From: Delphinus delphis
Lineage: Eukaryota; Chordata; Mammalia; Artiodactyla; Delphinidae
DNA: 64,000 nucleotides
Direction of reading: 5' to 3'
Assembly: GCF_949987515.2 (NCBI RefSeq)
Contig: NC_082696.1
Coordinates: 1,821,501-1,885,500 of the forward strand
The notes under the pieces are model-generated. The model worked only from the letters and a program-made list of their open reading frames with translations. It did no database searches and was not told the DNA's origin. The position numbers and the translations under genes were made by a program. This document shows positions 35,231-61,900 of this stretch, piece by piece; position 1 is the first letter of the stretch; every line of letters starts with the position of its first letter.

Positions 35231-37342
35231 GTTTTTTGTTTTGAATTTTATTTTATTTTTTAAATACAGCAGTTCTTATTAGTTAGCTATTTTATACCTA
35301 TTAGTGTATATATGTCAATCCCAATCTCCCAATTCATCCCACCGCCTGCTTTCCCCCCTTGGCGTCCATATGTTTGTTCTCTACATCTGTGTCACTTTCT
35401 GCCCTGCAAACTGATTCATCTGTACCATTTTTCTAGGCTCCACATATATGAGTTAATATACAATTTTTGTTTTTCTCTTTCTGACTTACTTCACTCTGTA
35501 TGACAGCCTCTAGCTCCATCCACATCTCTACAAATGACCCAATTTTGTTCCTTTTTATGGCTGAGTAGTATTCCATTGTATATACGTACCACATCTTCTT
35601 TATCCATTCGTCTGTCAATGGGCATTTAGGTTACTTCCACGACCTGGCTATTGTAAATAGAGCTGCAATGAACATTGGGGTGCATGTGTCTTTTTGAATT
35701 ACGGTTTTCTCTGGGTATATGCCCAGTAGTAGGATTGCTGGGTCATATGGTAATTTTATTTTTAGTTTTTCAAGGAACCTCCATACTGTTCTCCATAGTG
35801 GCTGTATCAATTTACATTCCCACCAACAGTGCAAGAGGGTTCCCTTTTCTCCACACCCTCTCCAGCATTTGCTGTTTGTAGATTTTCTGATGATGCCCAT
35901 TCTAACTGGTGTGAGGTGATACCTCATTGTAGTTTTGATCTGCATTTCTCTAATAATTAGTGATGTTGAGCAGCTTTTCATGTGCTTCTTGGCCATCTGT
36001 ATATCTTCTTTGGAGAAATGTCTATTTAGATCTTCTGCCCATTTTTGAATTGGGTTGTTTGTTTTTTTAATGTTGAGCTGAGCTGCATGAGCTGTTTATA
36101 TATTTTGGAGATTAACCCTTTGTCCGTTGATTCGTTTGCAAATATTTTCTCCCATTCTGAGGGTTGTCTTCTCATCTTGTTTATAGTTTCCTTTGCTGTG
36201 CAAAAGCTTTTAAGTTTCATTAGGTCCCATTTGTTTATTTTTGTTTTTATTTCCATTACTCTAGGAGGTGGGTCAAAAAAGATCTTGCTGTGATTTATGT
36301 CATACAGTGTTCTGCCTATGTTTTCCTCTAAGAGTTTTACAGTGTCCAGTCTTACATTTAGGTCTATAATCCATTTTGAGTTTATTTTTGTGTATGGTGT
36401 TAGGGAGTGTTCTAATGTCATTCTTTTACATGTAGCTGTCCAGTTTTCCCAGCACCACTTATTGAAGAGACTGTCTTTTCTCCATTGTCTATCCTTGACT
36501 CCTTTGTCATAGATTAGTTGATCATAGGTGTGTGGGTTTATGTCTGTGCTTTCTATCTTGTTCCACTGATCTATATTTCTGTTTTTGTGCCAGTACCATA
36601 CTGTCTGGATTACTGTAGCTTTGTAGTATAGTCTGAAGTCAGGGAGCCTGATTCCTCCAGCTCCGTTTTTTTCCCTCAAGATTGCTTTGGCTCTTCAGGG
36701 TCTTTTGTGTCTCCATACAAATTTTAAGATTTTTTGTTCTAGTTCTGTAAAAAATGCCAGTGGTAGTTTGATAGGGATTGCATTGAATAGTTTGCTTTGG
36801 GTAGTATAGTCATTTTCACAGTATTGATTCTTCCAATCCAAAAACATAGTATATCTCTCCATCTGTTTGTGTCATCTTTGATTTCTTTCATCAGTGTCTT
36901 ATAGTTTTCTGAGTATAGGTCTTTTACCTCCTTAGGTAGGTTTATTCCTAGGTATTTTATTCTTTTTGTTGCAATGGTGAATGGGAATGTTTCCTTAATT
37001 TCTCTTTCTGATCTTTCATTGTTAGTGTATAGGAATGCAAGAGATTTCTGTGCATTAATTTTGTATCCTGCTACTCTACCAAATACATTGATTAGCTCTA
37101 GTCGTTTTCTGGTGGCATCGTTAGGATTCTCTATGTATAGTGTCATGTCATCTGCAAACAGTGACAGTTTTACTTCTTTTTTTCCAATTTGTATTCCTTT
37201 TACTTGTTTTTCTTCTCTGGTTGCCATGGCTAGGACTTCCAAAACTATGTTGAATAAGAGTGGTGAGAGTGGACAACCTTGTCTTGCTCCTGATCTTAAA
37301 GGAAATGCTTTCAGTTTTTCACCATTGAGAATGATGTTGGCT
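35231..37342 (-). mobile_element. L1, minus orientation, 5' truncated in the RT domain
   Basis: On the minus strand this holds the ORF2 reverse transcriptase from before the FADD catalytic motif (peptide [20 protein letters not shown]) to the C-terminus (MEYYSAIKRNKIGSF) and the 3' UTR with A-rich tail. The frame is broken into at least four pieces (about 37.5-36.74, 36.68-36.03, 36.0-35.63 and 35.6-35.43 kb). A target-site duplication of about 12 bases with two mismatches, 'aagacgcaagtg' at 35219-35230 and 'aagacccgagtg' at 37344-37355, supports a single insertion. It cannot move by itself. Confidence 0.93.
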
Positions 37343-37355
37343 GAAGACCCGAGTG

Positions 37356-37781
37356 TTTGAAGTGTGTTTATCTCACTCCCACCTTCCTGAGAAGCGAGAG
37401 GACAGGGGTCCCTGACTGGTGGGAGCGGGCCCCGGGGCACCTGGTGCAGACCCTCTGCAGCCCCTCCGGGAAGTGCACCCACTGCCCTGATACCTGATAC
37501 ATGATTCAAGGTGGAGCATTTATCAACAAGAAGCAGCCTTTCTTTTCCTTTTCGTCACTGGAGGTGTTTGGAGCTCCTTTGCCAACTGTCACCTACGACA
37601 CAGCCAGCACCGAACAGGCAAGTGAGGCACCGTCACCCAGCGCTGGTCAGAGGAGCACAGCTGGGATGGAGCATCTCGCCCGTGGATCATTGAATGCCCA
37701 GCGGGGGCTGACGTCCGTCCCCGACACCTTCCTCGGGAGAAGCCCCACTTCCGTGTCCCTCCGTCCACCACCTCGGGGTTC

Positions 37782-37812
<31 letters not shown>

Positions 37813-39033
37813 CCCACGCTTTCTGCAGCTGCCCGGTCACCTCACGTCCTCCCTGTTTGCTCCTTATAGCAGGAGCGCCAGGGACCTCTCGTCAGTGGGT
37901 CACAGGACATCTCGGCCAGTGAATCGAGCAACCAGGGTGCACGTGCAGGGGATCACGGGATACAGCATCTGTTTTCAGGCTCTTTGGCCATTTTAAAAAT
38001 CATTAAGTTGCCGGTAAAAAGGACACACACATCTCGGAAGAGAATAATTTTGCATTCACCCTGGAGAGAAAAAGATAGGGCGGCAGCCTCTTCAGATTCA
38101 CGTGTGACCCGTACAGCTGGGCGGGAATCACAGGCAGATAGAGCCAGCAAGAGGTTTCCTTCTCTCTATTGTGTTCCCCACCTTCCAGCCCCATAGGGCC
38201 AGACGTAGGGACAGCGGGAACCGAATTCCTTAGGACCTGCCCAGCTGCCCCTCGAGGAGCTTCCTGTGTTTGTCAAATAAAAGCCCCTTGGAGTCCCTCT
38301 CAAAGAGGGACAGCTCGGGACCCTTCCAGGCTCACCCCGTAACAGAAACACGGGGGTACCAGCCGGCCTGTGGGAGCAGAAACCGCGTTCAGGGGGCTAC
38401 AGGGGCCCCGCCCTTTAACACTGCTCTTCCCCGCGGGTCAGAGCTCACGAGCTCAGCAGGTCACCGGCTCAGGGCCCGGCAGGAGGCTGTGACCTCGGCC
38501 CGAAGGGATCAGAGCGGGCCTTCAGGGAGACCTTGTTTGGGGACCAGTGTCCGCTACCTCATCTGCTACCTCGGGATTCGTTTCCAGACGCGAGCGGCAG
38601 GGGCTGTAGTGGGGACCGGGCGTGCCCAGTGCTCGCGGTGCCCCTCCAGTGCCCGCCACGGCAGCCCTGGGTCCGGGGTCTGTGCCACGGGCCTCGGGTG
38701 GCCCTACTCTCGGTCCCTGAAACGGAGAAGGCGGTACGTGGGGGAGTTGGCTTAGCTGCAGCCGGCAGTGCCAGCCTGGCGCGTTGTTTATTTGCATTCC
38801 AATCAACCTGCACGTAGCCGGCTACTTAGGACCCTGGACCTTGGCCCGGCTCCACTGCGGGCGGTTTCCCAGCCAGGAGCTCAGCAGGGTGCCTGTCCCC
38901 AGGGAGCCCGGAGCTGGGTGAGTCTGGGGGCGCAGGGCCGCACCTGTGTCCGGCCGGTGGAAGAGGGCCCACGCGTGGTGACACACGGTCCTGTGCCTCC
39001 GGTGCCGCGCCCCTGACGAGCTCTCTCCCGCAG
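37356..39033. other. Intergenic, upstream of FRMD1 coding exon 1
   Basis: No gene recognised. A (GT)n microsatellite is at 37786-37811. The segment 'caaataaaagccccttgg' near 38274 resembles an LTR poly(A) signal but is too short to call. No clear promoter was found just upstream of 39034. Confidence 0.4.
37786..37811. repeat. (GT)n microsatellite
   Basis: Thirteen uninterrupted GT dinucleotides. Likely polymorphic. Confidence 0.95.
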
Positions 39034-39065
39034 GGCGGATGGAGGGCTCCTGGTCCTGAGACCCC

Positions 39066-55254
<16,189 letters not shown>

Positions 55255-55655
55255 ACGCCTCGGGGCTCCCCTTCACCCCCGCAGGGCCCCGTCCGCGCCG
55301 CACGGCTCCGCCCACTTGGGACTCTGTCCCTGCAGCGCCGCTCCATCCACGCGGGGCTCCGTCCATCTCTCCATCCACGTCTCGCCGGCCCTCTCTGCCC
55401 TGGAGGCTCCCACCTACCACCGCCAGGCTGAACGGGGCCTCTGGCACCGCCCCTTTTACCTGGCGGCTTTGCACCTTCACCTGTCTGAGGGGTGGAGCCA
55501 GCTCTGTCAGGCCTGGAGGTGCCGACGAGGTCTCACTTTCCCTGCTGCTCGGACTATGGCCGGTCCGAGCATCCTTCGAGGTCCGCGGCTCCAGTCTCTG
55601 CGCAGTGGCGCGTGGGCCGCGCTGCCTCTAACGCTCGAGGGAAGGTGTCTCAGCT

Positions 55656-55833
55656 CAGGGGTCCCCAACCGCCCGGCCGCGGCCTGTTTGGGGCCGGGCC
55701 GCACAGCATGCCCTCCGGAGCTCGCATTACCGCCTGAACCATCATTCCCCCCACCCCCACCCGCCACCCCGCCTGTGGAAAGATTGTCTTCCACCAAACC
55801 GGTCCCTCATGCCAAAAAGTTTGGGGACCAATG
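55656..55833 (+). mobile_element. hAT-type miniature DNA transposon
   Basis: The left end 'caggggtccccaacc' and right end 'gtttggggaccaatg' form near-perfect terminal inverted repeats. Flanking octamers 'tctcagct' (55648-55655) and 'tcctagct' (55834-55841) look like an 8-bp target duplication with two changes. The ends resemble Zaphod/Tip100-type hAT elements; the middle is deleted. It starts 401 bases after the FRMD1 stop, probably within the 3' UTR. Confidence 0.75.
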
Positions 55834-55841
55834 TCCTAGCT

Positions 55842-58190
55842 GCTCTCGGACATTGGAGAGACCTCTGGGGTTCCCCTGCCACCAACTCCTCGATAGATGG
55901 TGAGACCAAGAACAGCAAGCTTCCCGGGAGTCCTTGAGCTCACGGTCACCGTCGTTGTCACTGCACTGGCCACAGGTTCCCCAGACCACCCTCTCTGCAG
56001 CCCCTGCTGTTCACAGCCCTGGGCCCACTGGACAGAGGTGCCTCTGTGAGCCGTGGGCCCAGCTGCGTCACCCCAGACCCTCAGCAGAGCCCACCTTGTC
56101 CGCCGTGTGTACACAGAGGCACCGGGCCTGGAACCGCACAGCCACGTGGACACTGGTCCTGTGGAGCTGGTGGCAGGAAGTGGGAGGGGCAGGCTAAGGA
56201 GGAAGCCCTGATCTACTCTCACTCACAGAAGGAAGGCTCCAGAAGAAAGCCCGCCAGCGCAGAGCCTGAGTTTTCTCCTTCCCATCACAAGTCAGGCTCT
56301 GAAGGTGGTCCTTCCCCACCTCCTGCCCCAGTATCCACCCAGCCCGGAGGGCGTCTGGGCACCAGGGAGCCGTGGCATCTAGTCAGCACTGGTCACCCCC
56401 TGCCCACCGGCCATTCATTGCCCCTTCCCCTCCCCGAGTCAGAAGACTGGATGGGAGGCGGGGACAGGGATGGGTCCGGACCGCCAACACCCCTCGTCTG
56501 GGGCAGGAGACCCCTTCCGAGCGTCGCCACCTCTCCAGCTGGCGGCTCCACAGGTGGCTGAATGGCTGAGTGGAGTTTCACAGCGATTTCTGGAAAAGCA
56601 TATTGAGGGACTTTGACCTTCGCTGGGGGCCGTACTGGCCGGTGATTAAGAGGCCAGTGAGCAGGCCGAGTGTCCCACTTGGGGCTGGACCCGCCGGGGT
56701 CGGGGCGCCCGGAGGGTGGGCTGTAGTTAACGCTGTGCTTTCCCGTCCAAGTCAGGGCAGCTGCCCCAGGGCTGAGACATGGCCCCCACCGCCTCCAGGG
56801 CCCTACGTGCAGGGGGCCTTCTCGAACCGTCCACCTCATGGACAGTGCAGAGTGGCTGCGCTGAGCCCAGGCGGCGGAGGGAGCTGGCCTCAGGCTGGCG
56901 CTCCGTGTCCCCAGAGGGAGAGGCAGGGCTGGCGCCGTGTCTCGCCTATCTCCTGGCCCCAGCTGGGCCCTGCATTCCTTGCTCTGGGACAGGTGGGACT
57001 CCACGGGTAACACCACCCTCCCAGCCTGAGGCTGCTGACAGGCACGTGGCGTGGTGTGGCTTAATTCACCTGTGCGTCCCTCTGGCCCTCGCCCCCGTGC
57101 ACACCTGCTGCCCTCTGTCTGGATGCACTGACCCGTGTGTCACTGTCAGATAGTCCCAGACGCTGTGCCCGAGACACCATCGTCCCCTCCCTGTTCTGCT
57201 CACTCCTTGAGGACCCCACAAGGGCCGTGTTTTGGGGACGGGGTGGAGCCTGAGCCCAGGGGGCGGGGTCTGCAGCCTGGCCTTAACCCGGCCTCTTGGT
57301 CCTCACTGTGAAAGGAAATCGCGCTCGTGCTCACACCGCGCATGTGTAATGAAGAGCTGCACACACGTCCGTGTGTCTGCACCTGGGCAGCCTGCGCCGG
57401 GGGCGGGGCGCCGGGAGGCTGGGCGGTGCGGCCACACGAGTACTAGATTCTCGCCGTGAGGGTTCCTGGACACCGAGAGCTTCACCTCGTGAAGAACCAC
57501 GGTGTCCTACCGCTGCGTGGACGGAGGAGCTTGGAGGGGAGACCAGCCCCCGCCCTTGGAGTTCATATTTGTCTAAGTCGTTTTTTAAAGAAGCATGGTG
57601 GGGGTGGCTGAAGGGCGGTGCTGCCGTGGGGCACGGGCCGGCAGGGTGGCCAGGGGTCGGTCGAGGTGGCCTCATCTGCTCAGTCTTTCCCTCATTAAGC
57701 AGACGTCACCGAGTCAGGTCACGTGCCAGCACGGGGTGGACGCCAGACGGGGGCAGCACCCCCCAGCACGGAGCGCGGTGAGGGCCTGGGTCGGCCGTGG
57801 CAGTGCTGGACCTCCCGGGCCGCCCTTCAGAGTCCCCTGTGCAGGAGGTGCCCACATGCCCAGCTGGGCCTCCCCGAAACAGGGCTCCCGAGGACACCTA
57901 GCCTGTGTCCACAAGAGCAGGCGGCGAGGGAGGTGTGGTCCTGGAGGACGGGGTTGGGCCTCCAGAGCTGTTGCGGGCCTGAGCCCTTGCTTTTCCGTGA
58001 GTTTCCGAGGTCACACTGAGTCGGGTCCCCATGGTAAGAACTGAGGCTGCATCTGCCCTGGTCTAGGGTCCTTTAAAGGAACTTTTGGGAGCAAGAGCCC
58101 AGCCTAACGGACTGCTTTGCGGTCCCACACACACCCATACGTGTGCACACGCAAGCACACGCGTGCACACGAATGTGGGCAGAAGTGGTG
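55842..58190. other. Downstream of FRMD1, nothing recognised
   Basis: No gene recognised. KIF25, expected convergent on the minus strand from human synteny, was looked for through kinesin motor motifs and not found. Confidence 0.4.
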
Positions 58191-58900
58191 AGTGGGCGCG
58201 GAGCGGTGGAGGGAAGCTCTCACCGGGTGCCCACTCGGAGCCCCTCGCGGGGACTCGGAGCTCCGGTGTCTGAGCGCCGGCTCCCGCGCCCGCGCGTCCC
58301 GCGGCTGCCACGAGAGGGCGCTGGCGGCGCGCTGTGGCTCCGGGGCGGCAGGGACCTGGGTGCGTCCCGCCCCCGCGCGGCTCAGGGGCGGCTCTGGAAG
58401 GCGGGGGCGTGGCCTCGGGGTTGGGGGCGGGGCCGCTCAGGCTGCGTGGCTTCCGACCTCGAACGCGGGCTGCGCCTGCGTCTGTCACCCCTGATCCAAT
58501 CCACCCCGACTTGAGGGTGGCCGGCGCCACGGGTCGAGAGAGGCTGCGCGCAGCCCGTGTCCTTGGCGGAAGAGGCGGCAGGGACCGCTGGCTGACCCCG
58601 GAAACCACCCGAGCCCTGTTCCTATTTCTGCGCTCCCTCTGGGCCTTGCGGAGACATGGCAAACGGCCGCGTGTCCGCTCAGCGCCGGGGCTCCGCGGTG
58701 GCTGGGCGGCGCCGCGCCCGGGTCTCCAGCCCCGCCCCCTGCGGCCTCCCTCCCCGTCCCGCCGGCCCGGAGGCCGCGAAGGCCGGCAGAGGGGGCCCGT
58801 CCCCTGGAGAGGAAGGAGGCTTCTGTGCAGCAGCGGGAGAACCGCCTCTTCATCTTGGCGTGGGTGGGGACCCAAGGCCTTTCGGGCAAGGCAGATGCTG
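58190..58900. promoter_or_regulatory. CpG island with GC box, CCAAT box and CTCF-like motif
   Basis: CpG-dense block with a GC box at 58423-58434 and CCAAT at 58496-58500 on the + strand. An ATG in good context (G at -3, G at +4) at 58656 opens a 157-codon + frame rich in Arg, Ala, Gly and Pro with no recognised domain. It may be a promoter for an unknown RNA or just GC-rich subtelomeric DNA. Confidence 0.45.
58308..58323 (+). promoter_or_regulatory. CTCF-like binding motif
   Basis: CCACGAGAGGGCGCTG matches the CTCF core at 15 of 16 positions, the fifth base being G instead of C/T. It reads on the + strand and contains CpGs, so binding could be methylation sensitive. Confidence 0.45.
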
Positions 58901-61900
58901 CAGACGCCCCGGAAAACGGCTGTTAGCCAGCAGGGGCCGCAGTTGTGAGGGGTCACTCAGGACTGACCCACCTTCGCCCCGGGGGTCGTGTGGCCCCCAG
59001 GGCTGCGGGGGGCGCCCCGACACGTCTCCCTCCACACTCGTCAGGGCTGAGAGGCAAGACCCCCAGGCTCCCTCTGGACGCTGGAGGGCGGGCGGGCAGA
59101 TGGCTCAGGAACGAGTAGGCCGGACATGACCACCGGCTCCCCCGTGAGGCCGGAGCTCACGCTAGCAGGTCCAGTTCCCCAGAACCCCGAGGGCTTGTTC
59201 AGGGCCAGCCACCCGCTGCTGGGCCCTGGGAACCTGCATGTGGACCAGCGTGGCCCATCTGCCCCGGGGACTCGGGGGCCAGAGAAGCACCGCAGCCCAA
59301 CCTGGCGGCAGGTGTTTGGGGGCCTCACCCTCTCGGTCATGGGCCAGGACTCCAGGGTACGTGTCCAGCCGGCCACCTCCGCTCTGTGAAGCCTTTTCTG
59401 CCCAACGGCCCTGGCTCCCTCTTGGGAGACAGAATCAGGGTTCAGGGTGTCCTTTCTCCAGGAAAGCCTGATGCCCCAAGAAGGGCTGCATGGGCTTTGA
59501 GACTCGGAAGAGAGGACCGCGTCCCTCAGCTGTGTCCGGGGACCCTGGGGGCAGGCCCCACCCGGGGCTCCTGCGGTGGGGACTCTGCGGCCCAGGCACG
59601 GAGGAGACGGGCAGGGCGAGCTGACCGCCAGGCCATGGGCATTGGGCTTTGGACCCCATCGGCATGTTCACATGGGGACACCGTTTGGAAAAATGTGCAG
59701 GACTGGGACTTTTTAACCGTCAGTGGTTAAGCTGGCTGTCCACCCACCGTGCACCCCGTCACCCTCCCCGTGGGCGGAGCCGGCGGGCACTCAGGGCCCA
59801 GCCAAGGGGGAAGTGGGGTTTGGTGGGAGATACCCGCGGGGTTCACAGTCACGGACAGCTGGACGGGGACAGCAGTGGCCTGCGGGAGGACCCCTGCGGT
59901 TAGAGGTCACGTCTCGTGGGACCTTGACCCCCCAGTGCCGGAAGCACGCGGCAGCAAAGCTGGCACCGCGGGGGCGGGGGTGGCAGGGAAGCCCACGGCT
60001 CACAGACATCCCAGGCCCTCCCGTGGCCGTGAAGGGCACAAGCCGCAGACACCAGCGTCAGGGGAAACCGGGAGAAAGCAGGGTGAACTCCTCGGTCAAG
60101 GGCGTGGTTGAGGACGCAGCCAGGAGAGGCTGCGGGTGCTGTCGGATGAAGTGGTGGAAGCGCCTCGCGGAATCCTGTGGTTATTAGTGCAATTCGCATG
60201 CTTTGAAAAGTTTAACGTTGTGACTTGACGGTGGTGACGTTGTTCTCTAGGTATGTGTCTGCTACGTCCTTTAGAGTGCGTCACCTTATTTTTTTTCCCT
60301 TGCGGGAGGGGCCCCGTCACCGTCAGTTTATATAAGATTCAGGCCGCAGGCCCAGCGCACCCAGGCCCGCCAGGGGCTCTGCCCGAGGACCTCTGGTCAC
60401 AGATGGGAACGTGTCCCTGCGCCCCCTCTGCTCTCTGCTTCCTCCCGGGGGGCGGGGGGCTCCGTGGATGCAAACCCAGCTCTCCTCCGAGAGCAGATGT
60501 AGGAACACGTTAATCGTTAATACGCCTCGGCCGCCTGAAAAGGCCACTTACCCGGGAATCTCGTGGGCATGGCTGGAGGCTTTGAGCGGGAGGGGGGCAG
60601 CCGGCAGAGAGGTGCGGGGTGAGTGTAGCCCAAGGGCTTGGGCCGTCCGCGGCGGGCAGCTCGGCCTGGCGATGGTTAGCAAGTCCGGGAAGCAGGTTCC
60701 CCAGAGTGGCAACAAGTCCCCGAAGACGGCCAGCTCCCTCCCTCATCTGTCCTTGTACGAGGCCTGTCCCGGGACAGCAGGGCGGGGGCACCTGGGTCTA
60801 CCTGAGAGGTTCTGGTCCACACACCTGCCCCTGCTGCTGCTGTGTGGACGGGGGCGCAGACATGGGGCCACATCTAACCCCCAACTGGTTATGGAGTCTT
60901 CGAGGGCGGGGCTTTGCCCCATGTACGGAGCAGCCCGGTGCTCCCACAGGGCGCAGCGTCGTGCAGTGGGCTTCCCAGGGGTGGCCCCGTGACTGAGTGA
61001 GCGAGTGGACATGGGCGACACGCCTGGTGCAGGTGCCCAGGGCGCCCAGGGGGCGGTGCCGGCTCCCTCTGGGCCCCACGAGCCCTGCCTCCGGCCCAGC
61101 CCGGGCCTCCCCCCGGAGGGAGGGTGTGGGCAGCTGCCCGCGTGCCTGGACCGCGGGACCCCTGGAAGCTGGACAGCGTGCTGGCGCCCCACAGGGACGC
61201 CACGGTGAGCCTGAGACCCCACGTCTGCCTCCTCCGCAAATGAAGTGTTTTCTGTTTCTGCCAACAGCGCAGAGTCAGAGAGCTGTCCTGTGCTCTGTCC
61301 TGAGGCTGGCCAGCGGCCACTCTGAGGGCTGGGATGCCAGCGGCCACGACGATGTGTTGGCACAGCCCTGGCCGGCCCCCAGGAGCCCTGCCCTTGGCCG
61401 GTGGCAGCTCTCCCCCCTCCTCCTCATGCCCCTGTCACTGTCTGTCAGGGTGTGGCCCGCTGTTCCAACCATGAGGCTCGTGGTGGCCCAGGCCTGGGCG
61501 ACCAGTGACTGTCTCAAGGGACGTCCTCAGCGGGCGTCCGGCGCGGCAGGCAGCGTCTCCCGGGTGCTGTTCTCACCGCAGGAGGACACGGGGCTGTGGG
61601 GGGACAGGGGACGTGGAGCAGGGAGAACTGGTCACACGCATGGGAGAGAGGTGGGGCACTGTACCCGCCACAGCCGCCGCCACCTGCTTCTCCCCGAAGA
61701 ACAGCCAAGCGGGGGCGGTGGGCGCGTGGGCCCGGGGGACGAACAGAGGCACGATCGGATGGTCACACAGAGTCTGGCCCAGGGCCCAGTGCCTAGAGCA
61801 ACGGCCACTGTCCCTCAGGGCAGAGCCCATCTCACACGGCCGGGCACCATGGGAGCATGGCGGGCGGCTCCTCTGGCCTCGCAGCCCTCAGGGCTGTGAC

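Noticed and set aside
36026..37509. Minus-strand reverse transcriptase frames as a host gene
   Set aside because: They are pieces of one 5'-truncated L1 ORF2 with broken frame and flanking target duplication.
60997..61899. 300-codon + frame
   Set aside because: No ATG at its start (GTG), no recognisable domain, and overlapping long minus frames of similar length.
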